A stretch of DNA of 35,267 nt from Ferrithrix thermotolerans DSM 19514 (GTDB lineage: Bacteria > Actinomycetota > Acidimicrobiia > Acidimicrobiales > Acidimicrobiaceae): assembly GCF_900128965.1 (NCBI RefSeq), contig NZ_FQUL01000024.1:1-35267 (forward strand), in the 5' to 3' direction. Positions 1-8,520 of this stretch are shown piece by piece (the stretch's first letter is position 1; every line of letters starts with the position of its first letter). A program made the translations under genes and the position numbers. The notes below the pieces were generated by a model. That model did no database searches. It was not told where the DNA came from and saw only the letters and a program-made list of their open reading frames with translations.

Positions 1-181
1 AGGCTTATGTCCACACTTGATGAACCGGTTGCCTACTTGGATCTCGATAACTGATAGACACTCTACTTCCACTGTCAAGGACTAAATAAAGATCAAAAGT
101 CAATGACAGTTCTATAACCACTTACTAAGATAGACACAGTTCCAAAGACTCTATGGCCTATTTGCACAACTTTAGGCACAC
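1..181. repeat. Left copy of 164-bp inverted repeat (probable insertion-element end)
   Basis: Bases 18-181 are the reverse complement of 35104-35267 with one mismatch (T at 64, matching G at 35221). The repeat stops sharply at 181/182, inside the end of the serine recombinase gene, which takes its stop codon (172-174) from the repeat. A short open frame at 7-51 reads MSTLDEPVAYLDLDN then stop. It may be the end of a transposase running into the window, but I do not recognise it. Two non-identical copies that each cut a different gene fit two insertions of one element better than an assembly mirror. The transposase itself is not in the window. Confidence 0.75.
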
Positions 182-1437
182 AACCCTCGTCGCTTGCGTT
201 CCCGCTCCAGGCCAGCGGTGGAGCGCCTCAGGGCACCGAGGAGCTTCTCTCGGACCTCCTCGCTGAGGGCGGTGCCGAGCTCGATGTCGCCGTAGGCGTC
301 GGAGACGGCCTCCTCGACCGCGGTCGTGGTGAGGAACGGCAGGTCGCAGCGGTTCTTGGCCTGCCTGCCGTAGCAGAAGAAGTAGTCGTACTTGCCGCCG
401 TTGCGGCCGGTGGCGACGAGGAACCCGAGCCGGCGCTTGCAGCGGGCACAGAAGACGGTGCCCTTGAGGTAGTGCTGGTGGAGGCGCTGCCGTTCACCGG
501 ACTGATCACGGGAGGAGAGGATCTCTTGGACCTTGCCCCAGACCTCCGAGGTGACGAGCGGCTCGTGACGGCCGGGGTACTGCTCGCCTTTCCACTCGAC
601 GACGCCGACGTAGAAGACGTTGCGGAGCATGTACGCGATCTTCGAGGGGCTCATCGGCTTGGGCGGTTCGCGATGGCTTCGGCTGGTGCGTAGTCCGCGC
701 TCCTTAAGTGCGGTGGTCAGGGTCCGCACGGTGTAGTCGCCGGTGGCGTAGGCCTCGAACGCCCAGCGCACGTGGTCGGCGTGCTCCGGGTGGAGGACGA
801 TGGTCCTGATCTCGTTGCCGTCGACCATCTCCCGGGTGTTGAGATACCCGACCGGGGCCTTGCCGGGTCGACCGCCCTTCTTGGCCTTCTGGTCCATGCC
901 CTTGCTGACCTCGGCGGCGAGGTTCTTGCTGTAGAACTCCGAGATCGAGGCCATGATGCCGTGCAGCAGGGTGCCGGAGGGGGTCTCGTCGATGTTCTCA
1001 GTGACCGACACGAGCGCGGCACCGGCCTCGCGTATCGCCAGGTTGATCGTCACGTCATCGGCACGGTTGCGAGCTAGACGGTCAACCTTGTGGACGATGA
1101 CGTAGTCGACGTCGCCCTCTTCGGAGAGTCGTTTGAGCATCCGCTGGAGAGCTGGTCGGTCGCTCTTTCGGGCGGACTCGCCGGCGTCGATGTACTCCTC
1201 GACGACCTGGGCGCCGATGGCCTCGGCCTTCCGGTAGCACGCTTCGCGCTGGGCCGGGATCGACAGACCCTCGGCATCACGGTCGGTGTGAACCTGGCCG
1301 GCGGTTGACACACGCAGGTAGATGACGGCGCGGCAGTTGCCGTTCACCGTGGTCAGGCGAGATGGCAGCTTCCTTCGCTGGTTGGACCGGCGCGCGCTCG
1401 CCGGTAGCTCGTTCGGCAAGGGAGCGGTGCTGCTCAT
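172..1437 (-). CDS. Large serine recombinase, C-terminally truncated
   Basis: Site-specific DNA recombinase of the large serine family, of the type that integrates and excises mobile elements. From the ATG at 1437 it has 421 residues. The resolvase domain (about 36-180) carries the nucleophile in LRVST (Ser44) and the helix motif VHKVDRLARN (about 115-124). A recombinase domain follows, then a zinc ribbon with CARC and two later cysteines. The ATG is chosen because AGAAAGGA lies just upstream and because it overlaps the immA stop as ATGA. The frame stays open to 1662, but that extension is low-complexity and overlaps immA. The protein ends KRRGLCA at the inverted-repeat boundary, just where family members continue into a coiled coil and C-terminal tail. 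It was therefore probably cut by the inserted element. Catalysis could be retained, but directional control and synapsis are likely lost. Confidence 0.9.
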   Translation of the reverse strand: MSSTAPLPNELPASARRSNQRRKLPSRLTTVNGNCRAVIYLRVSTAGQVHTDRDAEGLSIPAQREACYRKAEAIGAQVVEEYIDAGESARKSDRPALQRMLKRLSEEGDVDYVIVHKVDRLARNRADDVTINLAIREAGAALVSVTENIDETPSGTLLHGIMASISEFYSKNLAAEVSKGMDQKAKKGGRPGKAPVGYLNTREMVDGNEIRTIVLHPEHADHVRWAFEAYATGDYTVRTLTTALKERGLRTSRSHREPPKPMSPSKIAYMLRNVFYVGVVEWKGEQYPGRHEPLVTSEVWGKVQEILSSRDQSGERQRLHQHYLKGTVFCARCKRRLGFLVATGRNGGKYDYFFCYGRQAKNRCDLPFLTTTAVEEAVSDAYGDIELGTALSEEVREKLLGALRRSTAGLERERKRRGLCA

Positions 1438-2093
1438 GCGAGTCCTTTCTCCGACGATCCCGTGGCTGCCAGGGCGCGCCGGTGGTAACCCTCGGGGGTA
1501 CCAGTTCGGGGGAAGCGGGGCAAGCGCCAGTCGCTCGCCGTCTGTCCGCAGCGACGCTGGCGTCCGGTGAGACCGGTTTGAGAGAGCCGGACCTGGATGG
1601 CCTGCTGGGAGACTCCGAAGTGAGTAGCCAGGTCTGCCGGCCGTTGGATTCCTTCGCCCCAAGCCTTCTTCAGCCAGGGTCTGGGCACGAGGAAGCAGCC
1701 GGCGAAGTAGTCGCAGATGCTCTCGACGAAGTCTTCCCGGTCATCTTCGGCAACGCGGGCGTAGAGGATGTCGATGAAGCGGTGGTCGATGATGTGCTTG
1801 AACTCGTGTGCCAATGAGAAGCGCTGCCGTGCCGTCGACTCGTTTGCGTTCAGGATGATCGTCCAGCGGCCATTGGACCACTGGGTAGCGCCCGATACCG
1901 GCAGCGGGCTGAAGCGTTGCACCTGCAAGCGCGGTTGTTACGAGATGATCCGCTCGCTGGTTGGCGCTTCGTTTACCTGCATGAGCTTTAGGAAGCGGGC
2001 GGCTTGAAGTTCGGCGATCCGGTAGGCCTCGGTCCGGGTAAGCGGCCGGATCGGCACAAAGTCCCGCAGCACGGTCAGCACTCCCGGGTTCAT
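1434..2093 (-). pseudogene. immA: ImmA/IrrE-family metallopeptidase with internal stop
   Basis: Peptidase of the ImmA/IrrE (DUF955) family, which in ICEs and phages cleaves the neighbouring XRE repressor to release excision and transfer genes. The zinc motif HEFKH is in the middle of the protein, followed by DYFAGCFLVP with the expected downstream acidic region. The natural ATG at 2093 overlaps the repressor stop as ATGA. The frame then reads 51 family-like codons (MNPGVLTVLRDFVPIRPL...) and meets TAA at 1938-1940. It continues in the same frame with QPRLQVQRFSPLPVSGATQW. A TTG at 1928 could restart translation and give a 164-residue protein that keeps HEXXH. This is a nonsense mutation, not a frameshift. 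The gene is either dead or re-initiated. Confidence 0.85.
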
Positions 2094-2518
2094 GACGCCC
2101 TTCTTTCTTCGGTCTCGCCTTCGTCACGTGGCTTCGGTGGAAAGACCGGCTGATCTTCAGGTATGCCGTACTGATGTCGCAGGAAGTTGAAGTACGACTC
2201 CAGCTGATCAATGGCCTCAGGCGGCAGGTAGTACTTGCTGCGCAGGTAAGGTCGAAAGTTCGGTAGCTCGCCTTCGATCCGGTACCCTGCCAGCGCATAG
2301 AGGTCAGCCGGCTTCGCCTCGATGACCTCTGCCACAAGGTCAAGGGCTTTAGGGCTGGGCATTTGGTAGATACCTGCTTCCAGTTTTACCCAGTAACTGT
2401 AGTCGAGCCCACTGCGTCGGATGGCTTCAGCTTTGGTTATGTTTAATGACTCACGTCGCGCCTTGATGAACTCCCCAAGAGCAGCGTTCTTTATCTCTGG
2501 TGTTTTCCTCCTTTTCAT
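2090..2518 (-). CDS. XRE-family HTH transcriptional repressor
   Basis: A 142-residue DNA-binding protein. The N-terminal helix-turn-helix (about 13-70) reads LGEFIKARRESLNITKAEA followed by SGLDYSYWVKLEAG. The C-terminal half (LRSKYYLPPEAIDQLESYFNFL) resembles repressors paired with ImmA peptidases. The ATG at 2518 has AAAGGAG about 11 bases upstream and a strong promoter before that. Its stop overlaps immA. By analogy with ICEBs1 ImmR/ImmA and phage pairs, it should repress mobility genes and respond to cleavage by the peptidase. With immA interrupted, this switch may be locked. Confidence 0.88.
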   Translation of the reverse strand: MKRRKTPEIKNAALGEFIKARRESLNITKAEAIRRSGLDYSYWVKLEAGIYQMPSPKALDLVAEVIEAKPADLYALAGYRIEGELPNFRPYLRSKYYLPPEAIDQLESYFNFLRHQYGIPEDQPVFPPKPRDEGETEERRAS

Positions 2519-2543
2519 ATTGGTTGGTACTCCTTTCCCTTAT

Positions 2544-2572
2544 ATTATCTGCCGTTCCTGGACGGCTGTCCA
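2544..2572 (-). promoter_or_regulatory. Sigma-70-type promoter for xre-immA-int
   Basis: On the minus strand TGGACA (2567-2572) and GATAAT (2544-2549) are separated by exactly 17 bases and lie about 25 bases upstream of the xre start. The -35 region lies in an imperfect palindrome (GGACAGCCGTCC), which is a possible repressor operator. Confidence 0.65.
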
Positions 2573-2637
2573 TACTAATAATGTTGTGAATTGCGGATCG
2601 CTTGTCGTCCTATAAACGAAGCAACTGTCGGCAGCGG

Positions 2638-3726
2638 CTACGCCGCTTGTGATTCGTCTTTGATTGGCCGCCGTGCCTTGGCGATCCGCTGATCGGCGAT
2701 CTCGACAAAGTCGGGGTTGAGCTCGATCCCGAGCCAATCCCGGCCTAGATGCTCTGCGGTAACCCCTACGGTCCCGGCCCCCATGAACGGGTCAAGGACA
2801 CGACCGCTCCGCCAGTCAGCCCGGCATTCGCAACTCGGCGCGATCGTTCCGAGGCGATCCCGTCGCCGCTCCCGGACCCAGGGCTTAGTGCATCGGCTGC
2901 AGACGCGATCGGGGCAGCCGGCGAGGATCGGACGCCGGACAAGGTTCTCCGGGAAGACGGCGAAGTGCGCGCCCCGGTAGCCGGCTGTCGGCACAGTCCA
3001 GACGTCGCCGGGGTTCTTGCCGAGCGGATGTCCCGGCCGTCCTTCGGCACGGGTGCGCTCCAGGCCGTCGTTGGCTCCTGCGAGCGGTCCAGCCCAGGCA
3101 GGCCGGCGCCCGCCGTACTTGGTGTTGACCATGACCGGACCCGGCCGGCGGGTCGTCTTGTGCGGTACGCGCACAATGTCCAGGTCGAAGTAGTAGCGCT
3201 CCGATCGGACAAGGAAGTAGACGGGCTCCCAGGTGGTCGAGAAGCGGTCGGCGATCGAGTTTGGCATGGGGTTCGGCTTGGCCCAGACGACCTTGTTGCG
3301 CACGGACCAGCCACGTTCGGCCAAGGCAAGCAGGAGCCGCTCGGGCGCCAGGAGCAAGCTCTTTGCCAGTGCGCCGTAGCTCGGCCCGCGCGAGAAGCTG
3401 TCGCCGAGGTTCAGGAAGAGGCTGCCAGTCGGTGTGAGCACTCGGGCGAGCTCGTCGCAGACGGTGATCAGGTGCTGGACGTAGGCGTCGACGTGGGTCT
3501 CGGTGCCGATCTCCTTCTCTCCGGCGCCGTAGCGGCGCAGCAGGTGGTATGGCGGTGAGGTCACGACGCAGTCGAAGGTGGCGGTCGGTAGTTGGCTGAG
3601 AACCGTGACAGCGTCGCCGTGCAGCACGGTCCGCAGCGGCGGTGTCGACTCCGGCAGGGGCGCCGGGCGTGATCCTCGGGCGCGGCAGTACCGCCAGGCT
3701 GACGGCGTGATGATGTTGTTGGTCAT
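2638..3726 (-). CDS. Orphan DNA methyltransferase, N4-cytosine/N6-adenine beta class
   Basis: A 362-residue SAM-dependent DNA methyltransferase. The catalytic motif TSPPY is near the N-terminus (SPPY at 57-60) and the SAM-binding motif DPFMGAGTVG is near the C-terminus (312-321). This order is that of the beta group, and SPPY is most common in N4-cytosine enzymes. A Cys cluster (CPDRVCSRC ... CEC, about 270-300) sits just before the SAM motif and is probably a small zinc-binding insert. The start has AGGGAGG eight to ten bases upstream and overlaps the preceding stop (ATGA). There is no partner endonuclease next to it. Orphan methyltransferases like this are common on phages and ICEs, where they mask the element from host restriction. 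That role here is inference. Confidence 0.88.
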   Translation of the reverse strand: MTNNIITPSAWRYCRARGSRPAPLPESTPPLRTVLHGDAVTVLSQLPTATFDCVVTSPPYHLLRRYGAGEKEIGTETHVDAYVQHLITVCDELARVLTPTGSLFLNLGDSFSRGPSYGALAKSLLLAPERLLLALAERGWSVRNKVVWAKPNPMPNSIADRFSTTWEPVYFLVRSERYYFDLDIVRVPHKTTRRPGPVMVNTKYGGRRPAWAGPLAGANDGLERTRAEGRPGHPLGKNPGDVWTVPTAGYRGAHFAVFPENLVRRPILAGCPDRVCSRCTKPWVRERRRDRLGTIAPSCECRADWRSGRVLDPFMGAGTVGVTAEHLGRDWLGIELNPDFVEIADQRIAKARRPIKDESQAA

Positions 3727-4628
3727 GGTTGTCCCTCCCTTCGGGTGTTAGTGATGTACGACGGCAGATCCTCGGTGGTCACGACCTCCGACAGTGGCCC
3801 GGCCTCGTGGTCGGCAAGCGCGGCGCGCAGCACGTCGGCGCGGCGCTTGTTGGTGACGAGCCAGAGCACGGTCGGGAAGACCTCGTTGCGTCGCTGCTCG
3901 TTGCCCGTGCGCCAGTAGCGCACGTACTGCTGGGCCTTGCGGGCGATGCGCCCGGGATGCTCGGTTGCGCGGTCGACCTCCAGGAAGGCGTTCAGCTCTC
4001 ACTCACCGACGGCCCAGGCGAGGTAGGCGTCAGGCTTGAGGGTGACGGTCCTTCCGGCTGGTCCTGGAAATGATCGCCAGCAGGTCGGCTCGGTCTCGAA
4101 CTCCAGCAGCTCGACATGGGCGGTCTCGTGTAGCTGTACGTACAACTCGGTCACGCCAAGGGTGTGATCGACGAAGAGATCGCTCGGTGTCGGTCGGCGA
4201 ACGGTCTGGTTCTGGAGGGTCTGGGCTAAGCGCTGACCGTTGACGTCGAGGGCATAGGTGTAGCCCTGACTGCCGCCCTTGATGCCACCGACCTGACGAT
4301 GAAGGCGCGTCACTACCCGAAGCTCACTCAGGCGCTGCAGGTGTCTCCGGCAGGTTCGCGCTCCTGTTGGTGTAGTCGGCCAGATCAGCCGGTTGAGTTG
4401 TCCGCCCGACGCCATCCGTACCAAGGCAAGGGTCTCGATGACGAGTTGGTCAGCCTCGCTGAGCTGCTGGCTGAGGCGCTCCAGTCGAGGGGCCAGCGGG
4501 CTGCCAGCACCGCTTGCACGTGTTGGGTCGTTGCGCGTTTCGCCCCTGTTATGCGGACTGATCAGGTGGTTTCTCGTCGCCGTCTCCACCCGATCGGACA
4601 CCCGATCGGACATCGGCTCGTTGCTCAT
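3723..4628 (-). pseudogene. Replication-relaxation family protein with internal stop
   Basis: Matches the replication-relaxation family of actinobacterial and firmicute mobile elements: an N-terminal winged helix (ADQLVIETLALVRMASGGQL ... RRHLQRLSELRVV), then a nuclease-like C-terminal region. The ATG at 4628 overlaps the TraG-like stop as ATGA, and GGAG lies about nine bases upstream. After AYLAWAVGE an in-frame TGA (3999-4001) intervenes. The same frame then continues with ELNAFLEVDRATEHPGRIAR and runs to 3723. About 301 codons would be normal for the family. The stop removes the FLEVDR portion, so the gene is probably inactive. Confidence 0.82.
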
Positions 4629-6883
4629 GACGGACGTCTCCAACGCCTACCGACCGGGCTATCACCGTTGGTCGGGGCCTCCACCCGGGCCCGGCGTGCC
4701 GCGTCGATCTGGTCTCGGGGGACGCCCCAGCGCTCCCGTGACAGGCTCCGCAGCTCGCTCGGGGACCGCAGCGGACGTTCCGGCGGCAGGGTTTGGATGC
4801 TCGCTGGCGGTTGCACCTGACCGCCAGCGTAGATGGTGGTGATCGCCTGGTAGGGGTCGAGGCCCATGATGTCTTCGGGCGTGAGGCCGTGCCCGAACTC
4901 GCAGGCGAACACCCCGGCGTCGTCGCGGGAGGTGGCGAACGTGGCCTTGGTCCTGGCGTTGGTCATCGCCGCTGCTCGGATGTCTGCCGGGATCTGACCG
5001 AGGTGCTGGGCGGCGAGGGTGACCCCGACGCCGTACCCGCGCGCTTGGGTGAGCATGGTGTCGATCGAGCTGGCCGGGAAGCGCAGGACGGCACCGACCT
5101 CGTCGATGATGACGCTCGCCGGACGGCGTTTCGTCTTCGGAAGCGCAGCCCGGGCGGCGATCGCATGCCACAACTGGTTGATCAGCATCGCCCCGAGCAG
5201 CGCGGTCGTCTCGTCACCGAGGAGCCCGACAGGCAGCCGGACCAGGATAACCTGCTTGTCCCGCAGCAGCCGTCCGAAGTTGATCGCCGGGCTCGCCTGT
5301 CCGATGACAAGGGCTACGGGTGAGCGACCGACGAAGGCCCGAAGCTTGTTAAGCGGGGCGCCGGTCATGGCGTTCCACTCGGCCGTACCCAGGTTGTCGG
5401 CCCAGTTCCACCAGGCCCGGACGTCCTCGCCCGGATCATGGGCGGCAAGCACTCGGCGTCGAAACCCCTGATCGACGACCAGACGAGGTGCTTCAGTCAT
5501 GGTGAGGTCTGGGTGCGAGGCGATGGTGAGCAGGACGTGGCGCAAGATGTCGACTGACCGAGGCCCGAGGTTCTCACGCCAGATGTCGACCATCAGGCCG
5601 AGGACCCGATCAACGACGAGCTCTCGTTCGCTTGGGTTGGCGCGCAAGGGATCGAAGCCGACCGGCCGATCGTCGGTTGGGTCGAACAGGATCGTGTGCT
5701 CCAGTCGTTCGGCCGGAAGTCGAGCCGCAACCGCGTCGACCAGGTCCCCGTCCTTCGGGTCGATCACGACCAGGGCATGACCTGCTCGGGCATCGTGCTC
5801 GGCCAGATGTGTGAGCAGCACGCTCTTACCGGAACCCGTGGGGCCGACCACCAAGCTGTGGTAGGTGCGTGACCCAGGGTCGATGGCAACCGACCGGACA
5901 CTCCTGGGATGGGTGCCGATACCCAGCACCGTTCCATGGGTCAGCACAGCGGCGGTGACAGGAAGGGGGCGGCTACTGGCAAGGCTGACTCCGGGAAGCG
6001 CAGTCGCTTCAAGCGGGTAGCCGACCAGGCCAGTGGCTTCCTCGGCATTGAGGAGGACCGGCCACGCGGTGAGCGGACGCCATACGGTCGTGATCCGGCG
6101 GGCGACCGACCTGCCGCTCAGCAGCCTTAGCTTTAGGAGCGTCCCCGGAGCCCGGGTGGTGTGCCAGGACGCTTCCACGTCCCTGAGCAAGCTTCGGCTC
6201 CGCCCTGGCGTGGCGCCAGAGATGCCGATCCGCAGGGTGGCCAGGAGCAGCGGAGCACTTCGCTTCTTACGCAAGGCGCTGACGGCCTCGCTGGTCAACA
6301 ACACGCCGTCATCGAGGTTGGTTGCTTGCTCACGCTCGGCAGGAGTCGCCAGACGTGCGGGTAGGACGGGTCGCGCAGGCGAGAGCAATGTCTGAACGAC
6401 AATCGTCTCCTCTCCGAATAGCGGCTGCAGCGACGAGAGCAGCCCAGAGGAGAGTATGACGCTGTCGACGTTCAGGCTGCGCTCGGCGTTCGTCAGCCGA
6501 TACTCCGCGCCGCTGCCCAATTGCGGGTAGCGAATAACGGTGCTGCGCTCATAACGAACTGCGGGCAGATGCGCCGCAATTGCCGCTTCAATATGGCGGG
6601 TAAAAGCTCGCGGCACGAGCAGGCGGTGCCGAGCGCCGTGTCGATCGGCATGTATCTCGCTTACGACAAATGGGGTGTGCCACCACCGTCGCCACCATGG
6701 CGGTAGCAGCCCGCTGATACTGCCCAGGAATGCCTCGACTCCTTCGGTGTCCAGGTTGGTCGGGAAACGAAGCTCGAAGGCCTCCAATGTCTGGCGTTGC
6801 TGGCGGGCGTCAGCAGCCTTCGCGAGAACCAGCTCGAGCATGATGCCGACCGGGAGCAGCAGCGCCAGGGCGAGCCAGATCAC
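4625..6883 (-). CDS. TraG/VirD4-like conjugal transfer ATPase
   Basis: A 752-residue membrane-anchored ATPase resembling type IV coupling proteins, which bring DNA to a conjugation channel. The N-terminus has one hydrophobic segment (WLALALLLPVGIMLELVLA). Walker A is GPTGSGKS (347-354), followed by VVIDPKDGD. Walker B is VIIDEVG (591-597), followed by the TraM-recognition-type region (LTQARGYGVGVTLAAQHLGQ). It starts with GTG at 6883, which overlaps the upstream stop, and it ends in an ATGA overlap with the replication-relaxation gene, so translational coupling is likely. It appears intact. No relaxase and no VirB4-like channel genes are visible, so the element would need help to transfer or is incomplete. 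Confidence 0.85.
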   Translation of the reverse strand: MIWLALALLLPVGIMLELVLAKAADARQQRQTLEAFELRFPTNLDTEGVEAFLGSISGLLPPWWRRWWHTPFVVSEIHADRHGARHRLLVPRAFTRHIEAAIAAHLPAVRYERSTVIRYPQLGSGAEYRLTNAERSLNVDSVILSSGLLSSLQPLFGEETIVVQTLLSPARPVLPARLATPAEREQATNLDDGVLLTSEAVSALRKKRSAPLLLATLRIGISGATPGRSRSLLRDVEASWHTTRAPGTLLKLRLLSGRSVARRITTVWRPLTAWPVLLNAEEATGLVGYPLEATALPGVSLASSRPLPVTAAVLTHGTVLGIGTHPRSVRSVAIDPGSRTYHSLVVGPTGSGKSVLLTHLAEHDARAGHALVVIDPKDGDLVDAVAARLPAERLEHTILFDPTDDRPVGFDPLRANPSERELVVDRVLGLMVDIWRENLGPRSVDILRHVLLTIASHPDLTMTEAPRLVVDQGFRRRVLAAHDPGEDVRAWWNWADNLGTAEWNAMTGAPLNKLRAFVGRSPVALVIGQASPAINFGRLLRDKQVILVRLPVGLLGDETTALLGAMLINQLWHAIAARAALPKTKRRPASVIIDEVGAVLRFPASSIDTMLTQARGYGVGVTLAAQHLGQIPADIRAAAMTNARTKATFATSRDDAGVFACEFGHGLTPEDIMGLDPYQAITTIYAGGQVQPPASIQTLPPERPLRSPSELRSLSRERWGVPRDQIDAARRARVEAPTNGDSPVGRRWRRPS

Positions 6884-7032
6884 TGCGTGCCCCCGTCGGC
6901 TGGATCGGTCGCGTTGTTCGAGTGGCTCGTGTCGGCGATCTCGTGAAGCAACAGCAGCAGGCCCGCGACCAGTCGCTCGACGTCTACCTCTTCCTTCCGG
7001 ATCGCCGTGATCCGGACCTTGCGCTGCGCCAT
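6880..7032 (-). CDS. Small 50-residue protein of the transfer operon
   Basis: ATG at 7032 follows a near-perfect ribosome site (AAAGGAGGTGAC), so the longer upstream frame is not needed. The protein reads MAQRKVRITAIRKEEVDVER, then a Leu-rich segment (LVAGLLLLLHEIA) and a polar tail. The Leu-rich part is too short and amphipathic to be a sure membrane span. Its stop overlaps the GTG of the TraG-like gene. It is co-translated with the coupling ATPase. Function is unknown. Confidence 0.7.
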   Translation of the reverse strand: MAQRKVRITAIRKEEVDVERLVAGLLLLLHEIADTSHSNNATDPADGGTQ

Positions 7033-7200
7033 GTCACCTCCTTTCGTTTGCTGCAGTTGCGGCCAGGAGACCTGCATCGAGGACGCGCTGAACTAAGCGT
7101 CATGTGATGCGCTGTATCCCCGGAGGTCTCCGCCGCTGTCCACGATGTCTCACGCCGACCTATTGGCCGTCAAGTGATGTCGGCTATTCCACAACGACTA

Positions 7201-7371
7201 CTACCGGTAGCCACGTCCAGGTCTGTGCCGGCCGAACAGCCACCAAGCGATGATTGCCACGGCTACGACCCCGCCGAGCAAGGGCACCACCGGCTGGATG
7301 AGCGCCGCACCAACCCGAACGCCGACGCACACCAGCAGCACGACCCCGACAGCCTCAATGAGCTTCTTCAC
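7201..7371 (-). CDS. Small two-span membrane protein, 56 residues
   Basis: GTG at 7371 overlaps the stop of the preceding gene (GTGA). The frame encodes VKKLIEAVGVVLLVCVGVRV followed by a second hydrophobic stretch (VVPLLGGVVAVAIIAWWLFG) and a basic tail (RHRPGRGYR), then TAG. Two membrane helices with a positively charged end suggest a small transfer-associated membrane subunit. No family is recognised. The position and the tight overlap support its being real. Confidence 0.65.
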   Translation of the reverse strand: MKKLIEAVGVVLLVCVGVRVGAALIQPVVPLLGGVVAVAIIAWWLFGRHRPGRGYR

Positions 7372-7916
7372 GGTGAACTCACTGCCTCGGCAGCCACCTC
7401 ATCGGTGATCGCCTCGTCGAACGTGCTGTTCAAGCAGCGCAGCGCGAAACGTCTTTGATTACTGACGAAGCGTCCGGTGTGGGCCACGAACAAGGCCTGA
7501 CCGATCGTGTCGGCTTCCAACAGGCGGTACTCGATCGACCCGGGCGGATATCCAGCCCGGCGCAGCCGCGCCAGGTGACACGACGCGACGAGCAGTTCGG
7601 GTTCCGTCTCGAACCCGGCCCGCAGAAAGTACTGGCGGGAATCGTGTACAAACCGGAATGCGACGTTGTCGGCTGGTTCCTGGTAGATCGTCTGCTCGCA
7701 GAAGCGATTGGACACCCGTACCGGCAGCTCGGTGAGCATCGCCGCTCGGAACTCCTCGACTACCGCCTCCAGGGTTTGCGGGGCGATCCGCGCTCCACGC
7801 CAGCGCACTCCGAGCTCGGCGGCAGTCTCTTCCGCCAGGTCCCGAATCCAGATGCTGAGGTTGGCCTGCGCCTGCTCAATCTCTCGCGTCTCGGACGAGG
7901 TGTCGAGTAGCGACAT
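7368..7916 (-). CDS. Unknown 182-residue protein in transfer operon
   Basis: A soluble protein with no signal peptide or membrane span. The N-terminus is acidic and helical (SSETREIEQAQANLSIWIRD). The middle reads VSNRFCEQTIYQEPADNVAF and the C-terminus FVSNQRRFALRCLNSTFDEA. I do not recognise a family. It sits between two small membrane proteins and ends in a GTGA overlap with the next gene, so it probably belongs to the same transfer unit as the TraG-like ATPase. ATG at 7916 is preceded only by a weak GGCAGG. Confidence 0.7.
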   Translation of the reverse strand: MSLLDTSSETREIEQAQANLSIWIRDLAEETAAELGVRWRGARIAPQTLEAVVEEFRAAMLTELPVRVSNRFCEQTIYQEPADNVAFRFVHDSRQYFLRAGFETEPELLVASCHLARLRRAGYPPGSIEYRLLEADTIGQALFVAHTGRFVSNQRRFALRCLNSTFDEAITDEVAAEAVSSP

Positions 7917-7930
7917 CCTGCCAACCCCGC

Positions 7931-8152
7931 CTACGGCCGGTCGAAGCGACGACGCCCCGCCGCTTCAGCCATCGACACGAAAGCCGACCGGGTCAGATCG
8001 TGAAGCTGCCGTTCTGCCTCAGCTGCTTCAGCCCGGACACTTTGCAGATCAGCCATCCACGACTGGCCGCCCAAGCGAAACCCGAGCAAGTAGACGAGCA
8101 CGACCACCATCAGGAAGGCGCCGACCAAGCCGACGATGAGTAGGGCGGTCAC
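7931..8152 (-). CDS. Small membrane protein with one N-terminal span
   Basis: A 73-residue protein. A strong hydrophobic helix (LLIVGLVGAFLMVVVLVYLL, about 4-23) is followed by a charged helical tail (DLQSVRAEAAEAERQLHDLT) ending in RRRFDRP. The GTG start at 8152 overlaps the upstream stop as GTGA. It is probably a membrane-anchored accessory component of the transfer operon. No family is recognised. Confidence 0.7.
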   Translation of the reverse strand: MTALLIVGLVGAFLMVVVLVYLLGFRLGGQSWMADLQSVRAEAAEAERQLHDLTRSAFVSMAEAAGRRRFDRP

Positions 8153-8520
8153 TGGCGGCCCTCCCGGCAGAAGTCCGAGATGGTGTCGGCGATGATCTCG
8201 CCTTTGCCCATCTTTGCCACGTCGGTGAAGAACTTGAGGTCGTCTGCCAGGAAAGGGTCACCCTGAGCCAGGGTCGCCGCCCAACGGCTGAGCATCGCCT
8301 GACCGCTCATCGCCTCACGGGTGAGACGGTCGATCTCCTGCAGCTTCTCGTTCTGGACGATGGCATGGGCCTGCACCGATGCCATCCGCACCAGGGTGTT
8401 GCGCTGGACGGTGCTAAGCGCCCGGCTGGTGCGACGATCCGTTCCAGCGAGGGCCGACAGCCCGACGCCGACATTCGGCACCACCTCCGTGGTCGATGAC
8501 TTGGGTACCAGGTTGGACAT
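8149..8520 (-). CDS. Unknown 123-residue protein, first gene of leftward operon
   Basis: The ATG at 8520 is chosen because AAGGAG lies just upstream. A longer frame to 8562 lacks a ribosome site. The N-terminal 30 residues look disordered (MSNLVPKSSTTEVVPNVGVG). The rest is helical (LSTVQRNTLVRMASVQAHAI ... LQEIDRLTREAMSGQAML) and ends in a region with aromatic residues (LKFFTDVAKMGKGEIIADTI). No family is recognised. It appears to lead the operon that continues through the TraG-like ATPase. Confidence 0.7.
   Translation of the reverse strand: MSNLVPKSSTTEVVPNVGVGLSALAGTDRRTSRALSTVQRNTLVRMASVQAHAIVQNEKLQEIDRLTREAMSGQAMLSRWAATLAQGDPFLADDLKFFTDVAKMGKGEIIADTISDFCREGRQ

Noticed and set aside
1438-1662. 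N-terminal extension of the left serine recombinase
   Set aside because: The upstream 75 residues are low-complexity, overlap immA in another frame and have no ribosome site, whereas ATG 1437 has AGAAAGGA and an ATGA overlap.
1362-1817. Rightward open frames opposite immA and the recombinase
   Set aside because: Compositional shadows in GC-rich DNA. The opposite strand encodes recognisable families.
7066-7131. 8-bp inverted repeat GGAGACCT/AGGTCTCC as an origin of transfer
   Set aside because: Short repeats 50 bases apart with no relaxase gene or nick motif. Too weak to call.
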